This document shows, piece after piece, positions 6,449 through 13,321 of a DNA stretch of 13,321 nt. Location of the stretch: assembly GCA_024276805.1 (NCBI GenBank), contig JAJRWJ010000249.1:1-13321 (forward strand). Reading direction: 5' to 3'. How positions within the stretch are numbered: the first letter of the stretch is position 1; the number at the start of each line of letters is the position of its first letter. The notes under the pieces are model-generated. The model saw nothing but the letters and a program-made list of their open reading frames with translations. It made no database searches and was not told the origin of the DNA. A program made the position numbers and the translations under genes. The stretch is from Gammaproteobacteria bacterium (GTDB lineage Bacteria; Pseudomonadota; Gammaproteobacteria; Methylococcales; Methylomonadaceae).

Positions 6449-9400
6449 TCAACTCCGCCCGGTCAACAGGTTTTCCAGTTCATGACGCAGTGCGATGAAC
6501 GGCAGCAGACTGGTCGATGGAGCGTGGCTGGCTTCCCGGTACAAGCGGCGATAGCGCTGCATTTTCGGCTTGCTGTGCGGGCGGGTAAAATAGGCTTCGC
6601 AATCGTCCACATCGGCTTGCAATAGTTGTTCTGTCAGCCGCCCCATCGTGGTTTTCAGATTGACCCGCAAATCATTGAGCACTCTGCGCTGCCATTGGTC
6701 GTGCACCGGAAACTGCGCCAGTTTTTCATTGACCTGCAGCAACTCCAGATACTCGACCAGATCGCTGAAAGTTTTCAGCACCCGGCTGAATGGCTCGGAT
6801 AGCGTCATCGACAGCTTGACCAGCAGTGGAAAGTCATCGAGACTGTCGATAAAAAGCATTCGCGCCGCAAGCTCTCCGGGTATATTCTGTTCACGGTATG
6901 CCGCCAGCCGCTCCTGATAGCTGCCATCGTCATCCGCCCTCGGGTGCTGCTGAAAATAGTTCCAGTATTCCTGCAGATAGCGTTTGTAGCTGGCGATGGT
7001 CTGTTCATCCGGCTGAATTTTCTCCTTGTGCAGCAGTGCCCAGCGACTGAACTCCAGCAGCACCTGCTCCAGTTCCAGCAACAGTCTGTATTGCTGATCA
7101 GCGGCCACTTCATTGTCCAGGGCATGGACCGACTGGCGGAAAGCGTCACCTTCGAGCACCTGATCAAAGGTCAGGTAGCTGCTCACACAGTCGATCAGAT
7201 CCCCCTCGCCTGATTCCGCATCCAGATTGCAGAACAGGCAGCCAGCCTGGTCGATTATTCTGTTGCTGATGATTGCCGCCTTGATTTCATTGGCCAGCGG
7301 GTGCGCGAGCAAATACTCTGCATATTGCTCCCCAAGCCTTTCGGGAAAATAGGCCTGCAGATAAAAACGGCAATAATCCTGACTCACCAGGGTCTGCTGT
7401 TCCAGCAGCATCTGAGAAAGCTGCATTTTGCTGGCCGCAAGCAGCACCGCCAGCTCCGGCCTGGTCAAAACCTGGCTTTGCCGTGTGACCACCGCCTTGG
7501 CCAGTGGAAACGATTCCAGCTCGCGATCCAGCAGGCCCGCTCCTTGCAGCCGGTCCGCCAATTCCAAATAGGAATTCAGGTCGCTTTCGCAGCGTACCTG
7601 ATCCAGCGATATGCACTGGCTTTGCGCATAATTGTTCGCCAGAACCAGGCGGCAAATTTCTTCGGTAACACCGACAAACACCCTCTGCCTGTCCTCGATG
7701 ACGCCCTGTTCATGCAGCCTGGTCAGCCATATTTTCAGATTCACCTCATGGTCGGAAATATCCACACCGGCGGAATTGTCGATCGCATCGGTATTGATAT
7801 GACCTCCCGCCAGAGCGTATTCGATGCGGGCTTTACGGGTAAAGCCCAGATTCGCACCCTCACCGACCACGCTGACCCTGAGCTCCGCGGCATCCACACG
7901 CACATTGTCGTTGCTCCTGTCACCCACCTCCTCATGCTTTTCGCTGCTGGCCTTGACATAGGTGCCGACCCCGCCCAGCCATAACAAATCAGCACTGGCG
8001 CTCAACAGGTATCGGATCAGGGTTTCGCCATCCAGAGAACGATAGCGAATACCCAGCCATTTTCTGAGTTCATCGGAAATCGGAATATCCTTGGCATCCC
8101 GGCGAAACACACCGCCGCCACTGGATATCAAATCACGGTCATAATCGTCCCAGCTGGAGCCCGGCAGATCGAACAGTCTTTTCCGCTCGTTAAAGGATAC
8201 CTCCATATCCGGGGCAGGATCGATGAAGATGTGCCAGCCGCTGAATGCGGCGCGCAACTTGATGCATCGGGACAGCAGCATGCCGTTGCCGAACACATCA
8301 CCATCCATGCTGCCGATACCGATGACGGTAAAGGGCTGGGTCTGGATATCCCGTCCCAGCTCCCGAAAATGCCGCTTGACACATTCCCAGGCGCCGCGAG
8401 CGGTGATTCCCAGCGCCTTGTGGTTGTATCCCCTGGAACCACCGCTGGCGAAGCCATCCTGCAGCCAGAAATGGTATTCCGCCGCCACCGCGTTGGCCAG
8501 ATCCGGGAACCGGGCAGTGCCTTTATCGGCCGCCACAACAAAATAAGGGTCATCATCGTCATAGGCCACGATGCCGGGCAGTCGCCGCACCTGTTCCCCG
8601 ACATAATTGTCAGTCAAATCGAGAAACCCCCGGATCAGCTTCACGTAGGCCTGTTTCCCCGCCTCGGTAAGATTTTCCCTGCCAGCGACTTTCTTGACCA
8701 CAAAGCCGCCCTTCGCGCCGGTGGGAACGATCAGGGCATTCTTGCTCATCTGGGTCTGCATCAGGCCCAGAATCTCGGTGCGAAAATCATCCGGACGTTC
8801 GGACCAGCGTATCCCACCCCGGGCAATTTTCCCACCGCGCAGATGGATGCCTTCCATATCGGCGGCATGCACATAGATCTCGAACTGCGGTCGCGGCGCG
8901 GGCATGTCGATAATGCCAAGACTGTTGATCTTGAAAGCGACAAAGTAGTCCTCCAGCTCCCTCCGGACATGGAAATTACTGCGTACCGTGGCATCGATCA
9001 GATTGAACAGGGTGCGCAGTATCCGGTCTTCGTTGATGTCCGAGACGCCGGCGAAGCTCTCCAGCAACTGCAGGCGCAAAGGAAACAGCGCCTGCTCCTC
9101 CCGCACTGCCTGGTCATCCCATGCGCTGTCCGGCCGGAAGCGCGCCTCGAAATATTGGTACAGAAATCTGGCCGCCTGCGGATTATTGATCAACGCCCGG
9201 TGAAAAGTGGAAAATATTGCCTGATAGCCCAGTTGGAAATAATAGTTACGATAGGCCCGAAGCACATCGATTTCCTTCCAGTACATGCCGTTCAATACCA
9301 CCAGCCGGTTCAGCTCATCATTCTCCAGCCGGCCATCCAGAACCGCCTGAATGGTTTCGAGCATGGCCGCCCTGAGATTATGCAGTGTTTGAAATTGTGT

Positions 9401-11200
9401 GGTCGCCGTTTCCACGGTAAAACTTTTGATAAAAACATCCCGATCGTCGACCCGGCTGGCGAACTGCACCTGATCGATCACCCGCAGATTGAGATTTTTC
9501 AGAACCGGCAGATATTCATCGAGATAATGTTCCTGCAGACTGTAAAAATGCAGGCGGTAATGCTGATAACCATGCCCTGGTTTCAACAGCTCGATGCATG
9601 GCGCGGCATTTTGCAGAACCTGCTGCATATGCAGAATATCCCGAATGGCATGTACCGGTGCTATGGCCGTCTGATAATCATCGGAAAAGACCGTGGCATA
9701 TTTTTTCCATAACCTGCCCCCGGTTTCCTTACCCAGAGCCCGTTCCAGCAATAATCTGAGCCGCTGCTTCCAGGGTCTGGCAATCCTGTTCAGAACCTTT
9801 TCCAGGGCCGCGACATCGATGCTGATTTTTTCCTGATCCGGCAACAGAATCAACTGAATACCGATATAGGCGCCTCCGAATATAATTTTACGACTGTCCA
9901 GCAGGTTAAAATGACATGCCGCACAAAGTGATGTCTGCAATCGCAGCTCGATGCCTTCTTTGAACTGCGTCCTGGGAATAATGATCAGTGCGGAAAGCTG
10001 TGTTGGACTGGGGCTGGAGAGAAACAGCAATTTGATGCTTTCCGGGCGGTATAAAAACCGTCGCAGGGACTGTGCCAGAAAATGCAACTGCTCTGTACCG
10101 AGAAAAAAAAGCTCGACCTTGGGGAACAGATTGAACAACTCCTGCAGATGCGCATAGTCATAACTGTTCCGGGATACGCCGATGGCAGTCACTGTTTTGC
10201 TGATCTTCCGGCACAACTCCGGTATGTGGCAGGCCAGACCGTTCAATTCAGCTTCCCTGAACAGGCCGAGAAACATATGCTCCTGCCAGTCAGCTTCTCC
10301 TCGAGACTCCCGAAAGCCGATATAAACCAATGGCTGACAGCGCAGCAGCGGACTGATCAATGGTACCTGCTGCACGATCACGGTACTGTCCCGGGAGAAA
10401 ATCCGCCGCCAGACATCCGCGCCGGCCGCTGACTGTTGCGGCTCCCTGGCCAGCTGAATATCCATGCCGATACCCGCTGGAAAGGCGATGTGCCGGGGTG
10501 GATGGAAATCGTCCGCCTGACGTGCGGACAAACACCGATAATGAAAGGTAATCAAGGCTCGATCCCTGAGCCAATCGATGAAGCCCCGCCATTCATGCAG
10601 GGAATCAATTTTTTTCAGTGCCTGCAGCTGTGCACCGAGAGCATTGCCATCCTGCTCGACCTGCAGTGCTGCAGTCAATACCCGTTGAATCTCCCGGATG
10701 AACAACGCACTGCGTTCCTGCTCATGAAAATCCAGGCGTATGACAATGACCAGCTCCTGCTCACCGCGCCGGCCGCTTTCCTCCAGGTAAGTAATGGCAT
10801 GGTTTTCCCGGCCGATAATCAACACGGGGGGCGCCAGCAGTTGAAAAGGCATTTCCTGGCACTGTAAAGCCAGAATGGATTCAACGATGAACGGCACATT
10901 GGGACAGCTGACCAGCAGCAGCCGGTCGCTGCCATTTGAGGGAAAAGTCTCGTGAATCAAAAAATTCCCGGACTTTTGCTCGATCAGGCCAAACCAATGC
11001 ACGACCAGCGTGGTCAGCAGTGGAGCGGGATAGGGGATCAAACTGGATCCCGGAAACAATAACGCTCTGGCCAGATGAATAAAAAGATGCCGTCTGCGAT
11101 TATCCCGATGCCTGCCCAGAAGATATTCGACCTCTTTCAGTTTCAGGCGCTGTCGGATTACGCTGGCTTCCTGGTGATTGCCGGTCAGCAGAATCTTCAC
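6449..11200 (-). CDS. gdhB: NAD-specific glutamate dehydrogenase, large (about 180 kDa) class
   Basis: The 1583-residue product belongs to the large NAD-dependent glutamate dehydrogenases, which catalyse oxidative deamination of L-glutamate to 2-oxoglutarate and ammonium, mainly for amino-acid catabolism in the cytoplasm. The catalytic core is clear. GGKIARGGIRWSERPDDFR precedes MSKNALIVPTGAKGG, where K820 and K830 correspond by motif to the substrate-binding and catalytic lysines of small GDHs. Then come YDDDDPYFVVAADKG, FASGGSRGYNHK, the NAD-fold VIGIGSMDGDVFGNGM (about 957-972), WLGGVGTYVKAS and VVGEGANLGFT. The N-terminal third (ACT-like and helical regions) is more divergent but keeps PNVPFIVESI (about 100-109). 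The C-terminal helical region ends normally. Length is slightly below the usual 1600 or so. The start is GTG at 11200; an in-frame TGA two codons upstream excludes an earlier start. There is no clear Shine-Dalgarno, and the rsbW-like stop is 14 bases upstream, so translational coupling is likely. Confidence 0.95.
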   Translation of the reverse strand: MKILLTGNHQEASVIRQRLKLKEVEYLLGRHRDNRRRHLFIHLARALLFPGSSLIPYPAPLLTTLVVHWFGLIEQKSGNFLIHETFPSNGSDRLLLVSCPNVPFIVESILALQCQEMPFQLLAPPVLIIGRENHAITYLEESGRRGEQELVIVIRLDFHEQERSALFIREIQRVLTAALQVEQDGNALGAQLQALKKIDSLHEWRGFIDWLRDRALITFHYRCLSARQADDFHPPRHIAFPAGIGMDIQLAREPQQSAAGADVWRRIFSRDSTVIVQQVPLISPLLRCQPLVYIGFRESRGEADWQEHMFLGLFREAELNGLACHIPELCRKISKTVTAIGVSRNSYDYAHLQELFNLFPKVELFFLGTEQLHFLAQSLRRFLYRPESIKLLFLSSPSPTQLSALIIIPRTQFKEGIELRLQTSLCAACHFNLLDSRKIIFGGAYIGIQLILLPDQEKISIDVAALEKVLNRIARPWKQRLRLLLERALGKETGGRLWKKYATVFSDDYQTAIAPVHAIRDILHMQQVLQNAAPCIELLKPGHGYQHYRLHFYSLQEHYLDEYLPVLKNLNLRVIDQVQFASRVDDRDVFIKSFTVETATTQFQTLHNLRAAMLETIQAVLDGRLENDELNRLVVLNGMYWKEIDVLRAYRNYYFQLGYQAIFSTFHRALINNPQAARFLYQYFEARFRPDSAWDDQAVREEQALFPLRLQLLESFAGVSDINEDRILRTLFNLIDATVRSNFHVRRELEDYFVAFKINSLGIIDMPAPRPQFEIYVHAADMEGIHLRGGKIARGGIRWSERPDDFRTEILGLMQTQMSKNALIVPTGAKGGFVVKKVAGRENLTEAGKQAYVKLIRGFLDLTDNYVGEQVRRLPGIVAYDDDDPYFVVAADKGTARFPDLANAVAAEYHFWLQDGFASGGSRGYNHKALGITARGAWECVKRHFRELGRDIQTQPFTVIGIGSMDGDVFGNGMLLSRCIKLRAAFSGWHIFIDPAPDMEVSFNERKRLFDLPGSSWDDYDRDLISSGGGVFRRDAKDIPISDELRKWLGIRYRSLDGETLIRYLLSASADLLWLGGVGTYVKASSEKHEEVGDRSNDNVRVDAAELRVSVVGEGANLGFTRKARIEYALAGGHINTDAIDNSAGVDISDHEVNLKIWLTRLHEQGVIEDRQRVFVGVTEEICRLVLANNYAQSQCISLDQVRCESDLNSYLELADRLQGAGLLDRELESFPLAKAVVTRQSQVLTRPELAVLLAASKMQLSQMLLEQQTLVSQDYCRFYLQAYFPERLGEQYAEYLLAHPLANEIKAAIISNRIIDQAGCLFCNLDAESGEGDLIDCVSSYLTFDQVLEGDAFRQSVHALDNEVAADQQYRLLLELEQVLLEFSRWALLHKEKIQPDEQTIASYKRYLQEYWNYFQQHPRADDDGSYQERLAAYREQNIPGELAARMLFIDSLDDFPLLVKLSMTLSEPFSRVLKTFSDLVEYLELLQVNEKLAQFPVHDQWQRRVLNDLRVNLKTTMGRLTEQLLQADVDDCEAYFTRPHSKPKMQRYRRLYREASHAPSTSLLPFIALRHELENLLTGRS

Positions 11201-11214
11201 TGGTCAGCGCGGGG

Positions 11215-11640
11215 TCATGTCAGAAACTTCCTTATTTCCAGCACATTGGCCTCCTTCATTTTTCTATAACTAACTGAGTCCATTAGTGTTCTGATAAAAT
11301 AGATACCCATGCCACCCTCCTTGGGGTGCTCGAAATCAGGCGTCGGCACCGACTCCAGATCAAAGCCCTGGCCATGGTCATAGACCCGGATGATCAGTTC
11401 ATTTTCACAGATATGGATAGTGATCTTTACGGTATCTTTCGGATCATTGAAATTGGAATGTTTGATCGCGTTGGTGGTCGCCTCGGTCAATACCAGGTTC
11501 AAATGGTAAGCCAGCGCATCCCGGTCTCCCTGAAAGCTGTCCAGTTCCTTGCCGATGTGCTCGCCAATACTGCCGATCAATTCCAGATATCTGGTTTGCG
11601 TGGGAATAATGACTTCAACTTGAAGATCCGTACCGGTCAT
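11215..11640 (-). CDS. RsbW/SpoIIAB-like anti-sigma factor, serine kinase (GHKL ATPase)
   Basis: The 141-residue product has the GHKL/HATPase_c_2 fold of partner-switch anti-sigma kinases. The N box LTEATTNAIKHS (51-62) gives E53 and N57, the Mg-ATP residues. The G1 box is VYDHGQGFD (86-94), and the glycine-rich G2 box EGGMGIYFIRTLMD (108-121) follows the expected ATP lid. Such proteins bind a target, classically a sigma factor, and phosphorylate a STAS antagonist on serine. The STAS gene lies 9 bases upstream, which fits a cognate pair. The ATG is preceded by AGAGG at about -14 to -10. No sigma factor gene is nearby, so the target may lie elsewhere in the genome or may not be a sigma factor. 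All ATP-binding motifs are intact, suggesting an active kinase. Confidence 0.88.
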   Translation of the reverse strand: MTGTDLQVEVIIPTQTRYLELIGSIGEHIGKELDSFQGDRDALAYHLNLVLTEATTNAIKHSNFNDPKDTVKITIHICENELIIRVYDHGQGFDLESVPTPDFEHPKEGGMGIYFIRTLMDSVSYRKMKEANVLEIRKFLT

Positions 11641-11649
11641 CTTCTGCCT

Positions 11650-11988
11650 CTATTGATCACTGGCGAACACGTCCTGCAGATTGGGATAAATTTCAAATAC
11701 CCGGTTCAGGCGGGTCAATTCGAACATCGACAACACTTGTGGCTGGATATTGGTCAGGGTGAACTTGCCCGACTTGGCGGTGGCGTTTTTCAAACCGGCC
11801 AGCAATGCCCCCAGCCCGGAGCTGTCGATAAACCGCACCGACTGCAACTGTACGACCAGATCGGTTTCGCCCTGTTCCAGAAGCTGCAGCATGAGTTCTT
11901 TAAAATCTGCGGAATTATGGGCGTCTATGCGCTCTTCCTGAACAAATAGCACCATGGATCCGTTTACTTTTTCTCGTTTTACATTCAT
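11650..11988 (-). CDS. STAS-domain anti-anti-sigma factor (RsbV/SpoIIAA-like)
   Basis: The 112-residue product is a single STAS domain. The key segment VRFIDSSGLGALLAGLK (51-67) carries the conserved DSSG; S57 aligns with the phospho-acceptor serine of SpoIIAA and RsbV. Unphosphorylated protein is expected to bind the RsbW-like kinase encoded next and release that kinase's target. Dephosphorylation normally needs a PP2C phosphatase of SpoIIE/RsbU type, which is not in the window. The gene is first in the minus-strand unit, 9 bases before the kinase gene. The ATG at 11988 follows AT-rich sequence without a good Shine-Dalgarno. Length matches the family; nothing looks broken. Confidence 0.9.
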   Translation of the reverse strand: MNVKREKVNGSMVLFVQEERIDAHNSADFKELMLQLLEQGETDLVVQLQSVRFIDSSGLGALLAGLKNATAKSGKFTLTNIQPQVLSMFELTRLNRVFEIYPNLQDVFASDQ

Positions 11989-12080
11989 TATTGTAATCGA
12001 TTCATTGCTATTGCCATGTAATCATAACAAAACAGCGTCGGCCCTTCATTCCCTATTCTTAATTCCGGAGGCGGCAAGCC
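11989..12080. promoter_or_regulatory. Divergent intergenic region, probable promoters for both sides
   Basis: This 92-base gap lies between the minus-strand STAS gene and the plus-strand epimerase gene, so promoters for both must lie here. A minus-strand TATGAT at 12021-12026 is a possible -10 for the STAS unit, but I find no good -35 at 17 bases. For the plus strand a GGAGG ribosome-binding site at about 12067-12071 decides the ATG at 12081; TATTCT at 12054-12059 is too close to that site to be a convincing -10. Confidence 0.35.
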
Positions 12081-12974
12081 ATGAACATCCTGATTACCGG
12101 CGGCACTGGCTTTATCGGCACAGCGCTGTGTGCTGTACTGCTGAACAGCGGCCATCATCTGACAGTCTTCAGCCGGCGCCCGGAGCAGGTGCCGGAATTA
12201 TGCGGCCAACCGGTACTGGCAGTCAGGCGTCTTCACGACCTTACCACAGAAGATCAGTTCGACGCCATTGTCAATCTGGCCGGAGAAGGAATTGCCGATG
12301 CCAGATGGACCGCGGCACGCAAGAAAAAACTGCTGGACAGCCGTATCGCCACAACGGAACAATTGGTTGCCTATATACAAAGAGCGCGGAACAAACCAAA
12401 AGTTCTGATCAGCGGTTCGGCAGTCGGCTTTTATGGCAATCAGGACGACACACTGCTGGATGAAAATTCCCCGCCCCATGATGATTTCGCCCATAGGCTC
12501 TGCGCTCAATGGGAACAAGCGGCAAAACTGGCGGAAGCTTCCGGAGTCAGGGTCTGCATCATCCGCACCGGACTGGTCATCGGCGCCAATGGCGGATTTT
12601 TAAAGCGCATGCTGCCGGCTTTCCGGATTGGCCTGGGCGGCGTACTGGGCAGTGGCCGGCAGTGGATGTCCTGGATTCACAGACAAGACCTGCTGGCCAT
12701 CATCACGCTGCTGCTGAATGACGAAAATCTTCAGGGTGTATTCAATGGCACGGCCCCGACCCCGGTCACCAACAGCGAATTTACCCGCTGTCTGGCGCGG
12801 CTTCTGCATCGGCCGGCACTGCTGCCGGTCCCTGCCCCGGTATTGAAAATCATGCTGGGTGAAATGTCAGAATTACTGCTCGGCGGGCAGCGCGCGGTTC
12901 CCAGACGTCTGCTGGAGATGAGCTTTCCGTTTCGATTCGCCACTCTGGAAAGCGCCTTGCGGGATGTTTTGTAG
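12081..12974 (+). CDS. TIGR01777-family NAD(P)-dependent epimerase/SDR39U1-like
   Basis: The 297-residue product is an atypical short-chain dehydrogenase of the TIGR01777 (YfcH/SDR39U1) family. The Rossmann motif GGTGFIG is at 7-13. The family hallmark NLAGEGIADARWTA (65-78) with KKKLLDSR (81-88) follows, then SGSAVGFYG (111-119) with the active-site-like tyrosine, RTGLVIG (162-168), and MSWIHRQD (196-203). The C-terminal DUF1731 segment includes PVPAPVLKIMLGEMSELLL and RRLLEMSFPFRF. All blocks are intact and the length is typical. The physiological substrate of the family is not settled, so the epimerase name is by homology. A strong GGAGG sits about 10 bases before the ATG. It reads divergently from the STAS unit and in the same direction as hspQ, with 80 bases between them, so co-transcription is possible but not shown. 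Confidence 0.93.
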   Translation: MNILITGGTGFIGTALCAVLLNSGHHLTVFSRRPEQVPELCGQPVLAVRRLHDLTTEDQFDAIVNLAGEGIADARWTAARKKKLLDSRIATTEQLVAYIQRARNKPKVLISGSAVGFYGNQDDTLLDENSPPHDDFAHRLCAQWEQAAKLAEASGVRVCIIRTGLVIGANGGFLKRMLPAFRIGLGGVLGSGRQWMSWIHRQDLLAIITLLLNDENLQGVFNGTAPTPVTNSEFTRCLARLLHRPALLPVPAPVLKIMLGEMSELLLGGQRAVPRRLLEMSFPFRFATLESALRDVL

Positions 12975-13054
12975 ATTTCACCACCCGCTCAGACCGCAGT
13001 GACAACCCAAGTCATTACGCTTTTTGTTTTTGCTACCGAATATGAGGCTCAGTC

Positions 13055-13321
13055 ATGCAGACAAAGTTTTCCATTGGCCAGATCGTGCATCACAAACTGT
13101 TCGACTACCGCGGCGTAATCATCGATGTGGATGGCGCCTTTCAGGGCAGCGAGCAATGGTATGAACAAGTCGCCAGCAGTAGACCTCCCAAGGATCAGCC
13201 CTGGTATCATGTCCTGGTGGACAATGCCACGCATCAGACCTATGTTGCCGAACGCAACCTGGAGGCCAGCAAAATCCTGACGCCCATCGATCACCCGGCC
13301 ATCGATTTCGTGTTCAGCGGC
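13055..13321 (+). CDS. hspQ: Heat shock protein HspQ (YccV-like), cut by window end
   Basis: The 89 codons present are open to the edge, compared with about 105 in E. coli HspQ. The start KFSIGQIVHHKLFDYRG and the strand VIIDVDGAF match the hemimethylated-DNA-binding (YccV-like) fold. The core DQPWYHVLVDN followed by TYVAERNLE carries the family's PWYHV...YVAE signature. HspQ is a small cytoplasmic protein; in enterobacteria it acts as a Lon specificity-enhancing factor and affects DnaA stability. Only the C-terminal tail is missing, outside the window. The ATG is preceded by GAGG at about 13045-13048. No heat-shock (sigma32) promoter could be confirmed in the 80 bases upstream. Confidence 0.92.
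   Translation, partial: MQTKFSIGQIVHHKLFDYRGVIIDVDGAFQGSEQWYEQVASSRPPKDQPWYHVLVDNATHQTYVAERNLEASKILTPIDHPAIDFVFSG

Noticed and set aside
8231..9712. 493-codon open frame on the plus strand inside the glutamate dehydrogenase gene
   Set aside because: It is antisense to a perfectly conserved catalytic region, its product has no domain character, and long antisense frames are common opposite GC-rich genes.
11326..11949. 207-codon plus-strand frame opposite the STAS and RsbW-like genes
   Set aside because: It overlaps two clear genes in antisense and shows no recognisable protein motif.
1..13321. CRISPR array, tRNA, rRNA or toxin-antitoxin pair
   Set aside because: No regularly spaced repeats, no cloverleaf-like or rRNA-like sequence, and no paired small genes of that kind were seen on either strand.

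Overview
The window comes from a proteobacterium, most likely a gamma- or betaproteobacterium. The evidence is the large NAD-dependent glutamate dehydrogenase of the roughly 180 kDa class, HspQ, a TIGR01777-family epimerase and a STAS/RsbW partner-switch pair. I cannot name the genus from sequence alone.

The window has two halves. Positions 1 to about 6450 are gene-poor, visibly AT-rich and full of decayed mobile DNA. In order they hold: the end-cut and probably 5'-truncated gene of a GlcG/HbpS-like heme-binding-family protein (minus strand); an IS5-type transposase tail fused to a frameshifted, internally deleted IS4-type transposase (minus strand); an intact gene for a protein that looks like two GNAT acyltransferase domains in tandem (1827-2939, plus); a debris stretch with a possible tyrosine-recombinase scrap; an intact YcxB-like membrane protein gene (3657-4181, plus); a stretch with an IS110-type scrap; and a polysaccharide deacetylase gene interrupted by one in-frame TAA (4969-5928, plus). 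A degenerate dRS3-like imperfect palindrome and an apparent terminator follow. The GNAT-like and deacetylase genes look like leftovers of a cell-surface polysaccharide locus that insertion sequences broke up.

Positions 6449 to 13321 are compact, higher-GC core genome. On the minus strand a three-gene unit reads STAS anti-anti-sigma protein, RsbW-like kinase/anti-sigma, then the 1583-residue glutamate dehydrogenase, with gaps of 9 and 14 bases. A hairpin with a U-tract lies about 120 bases beyond the dehydrogenase stop. Divergently, on the plus strand, come the epimerase gene and hspQ, which the window end cuts.

The most interesting points are the tight linkage of a partner-switch pair to a catabolic glutamate dehydrogenase with no sigma factor or PP2C phosphatase in sight, and the single nonsense codon in an otherwise readable polysaccharide deacetylase. 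I see no convincing novel defence or mobile system, no CRISPR array, no tRNA and no rRNA.
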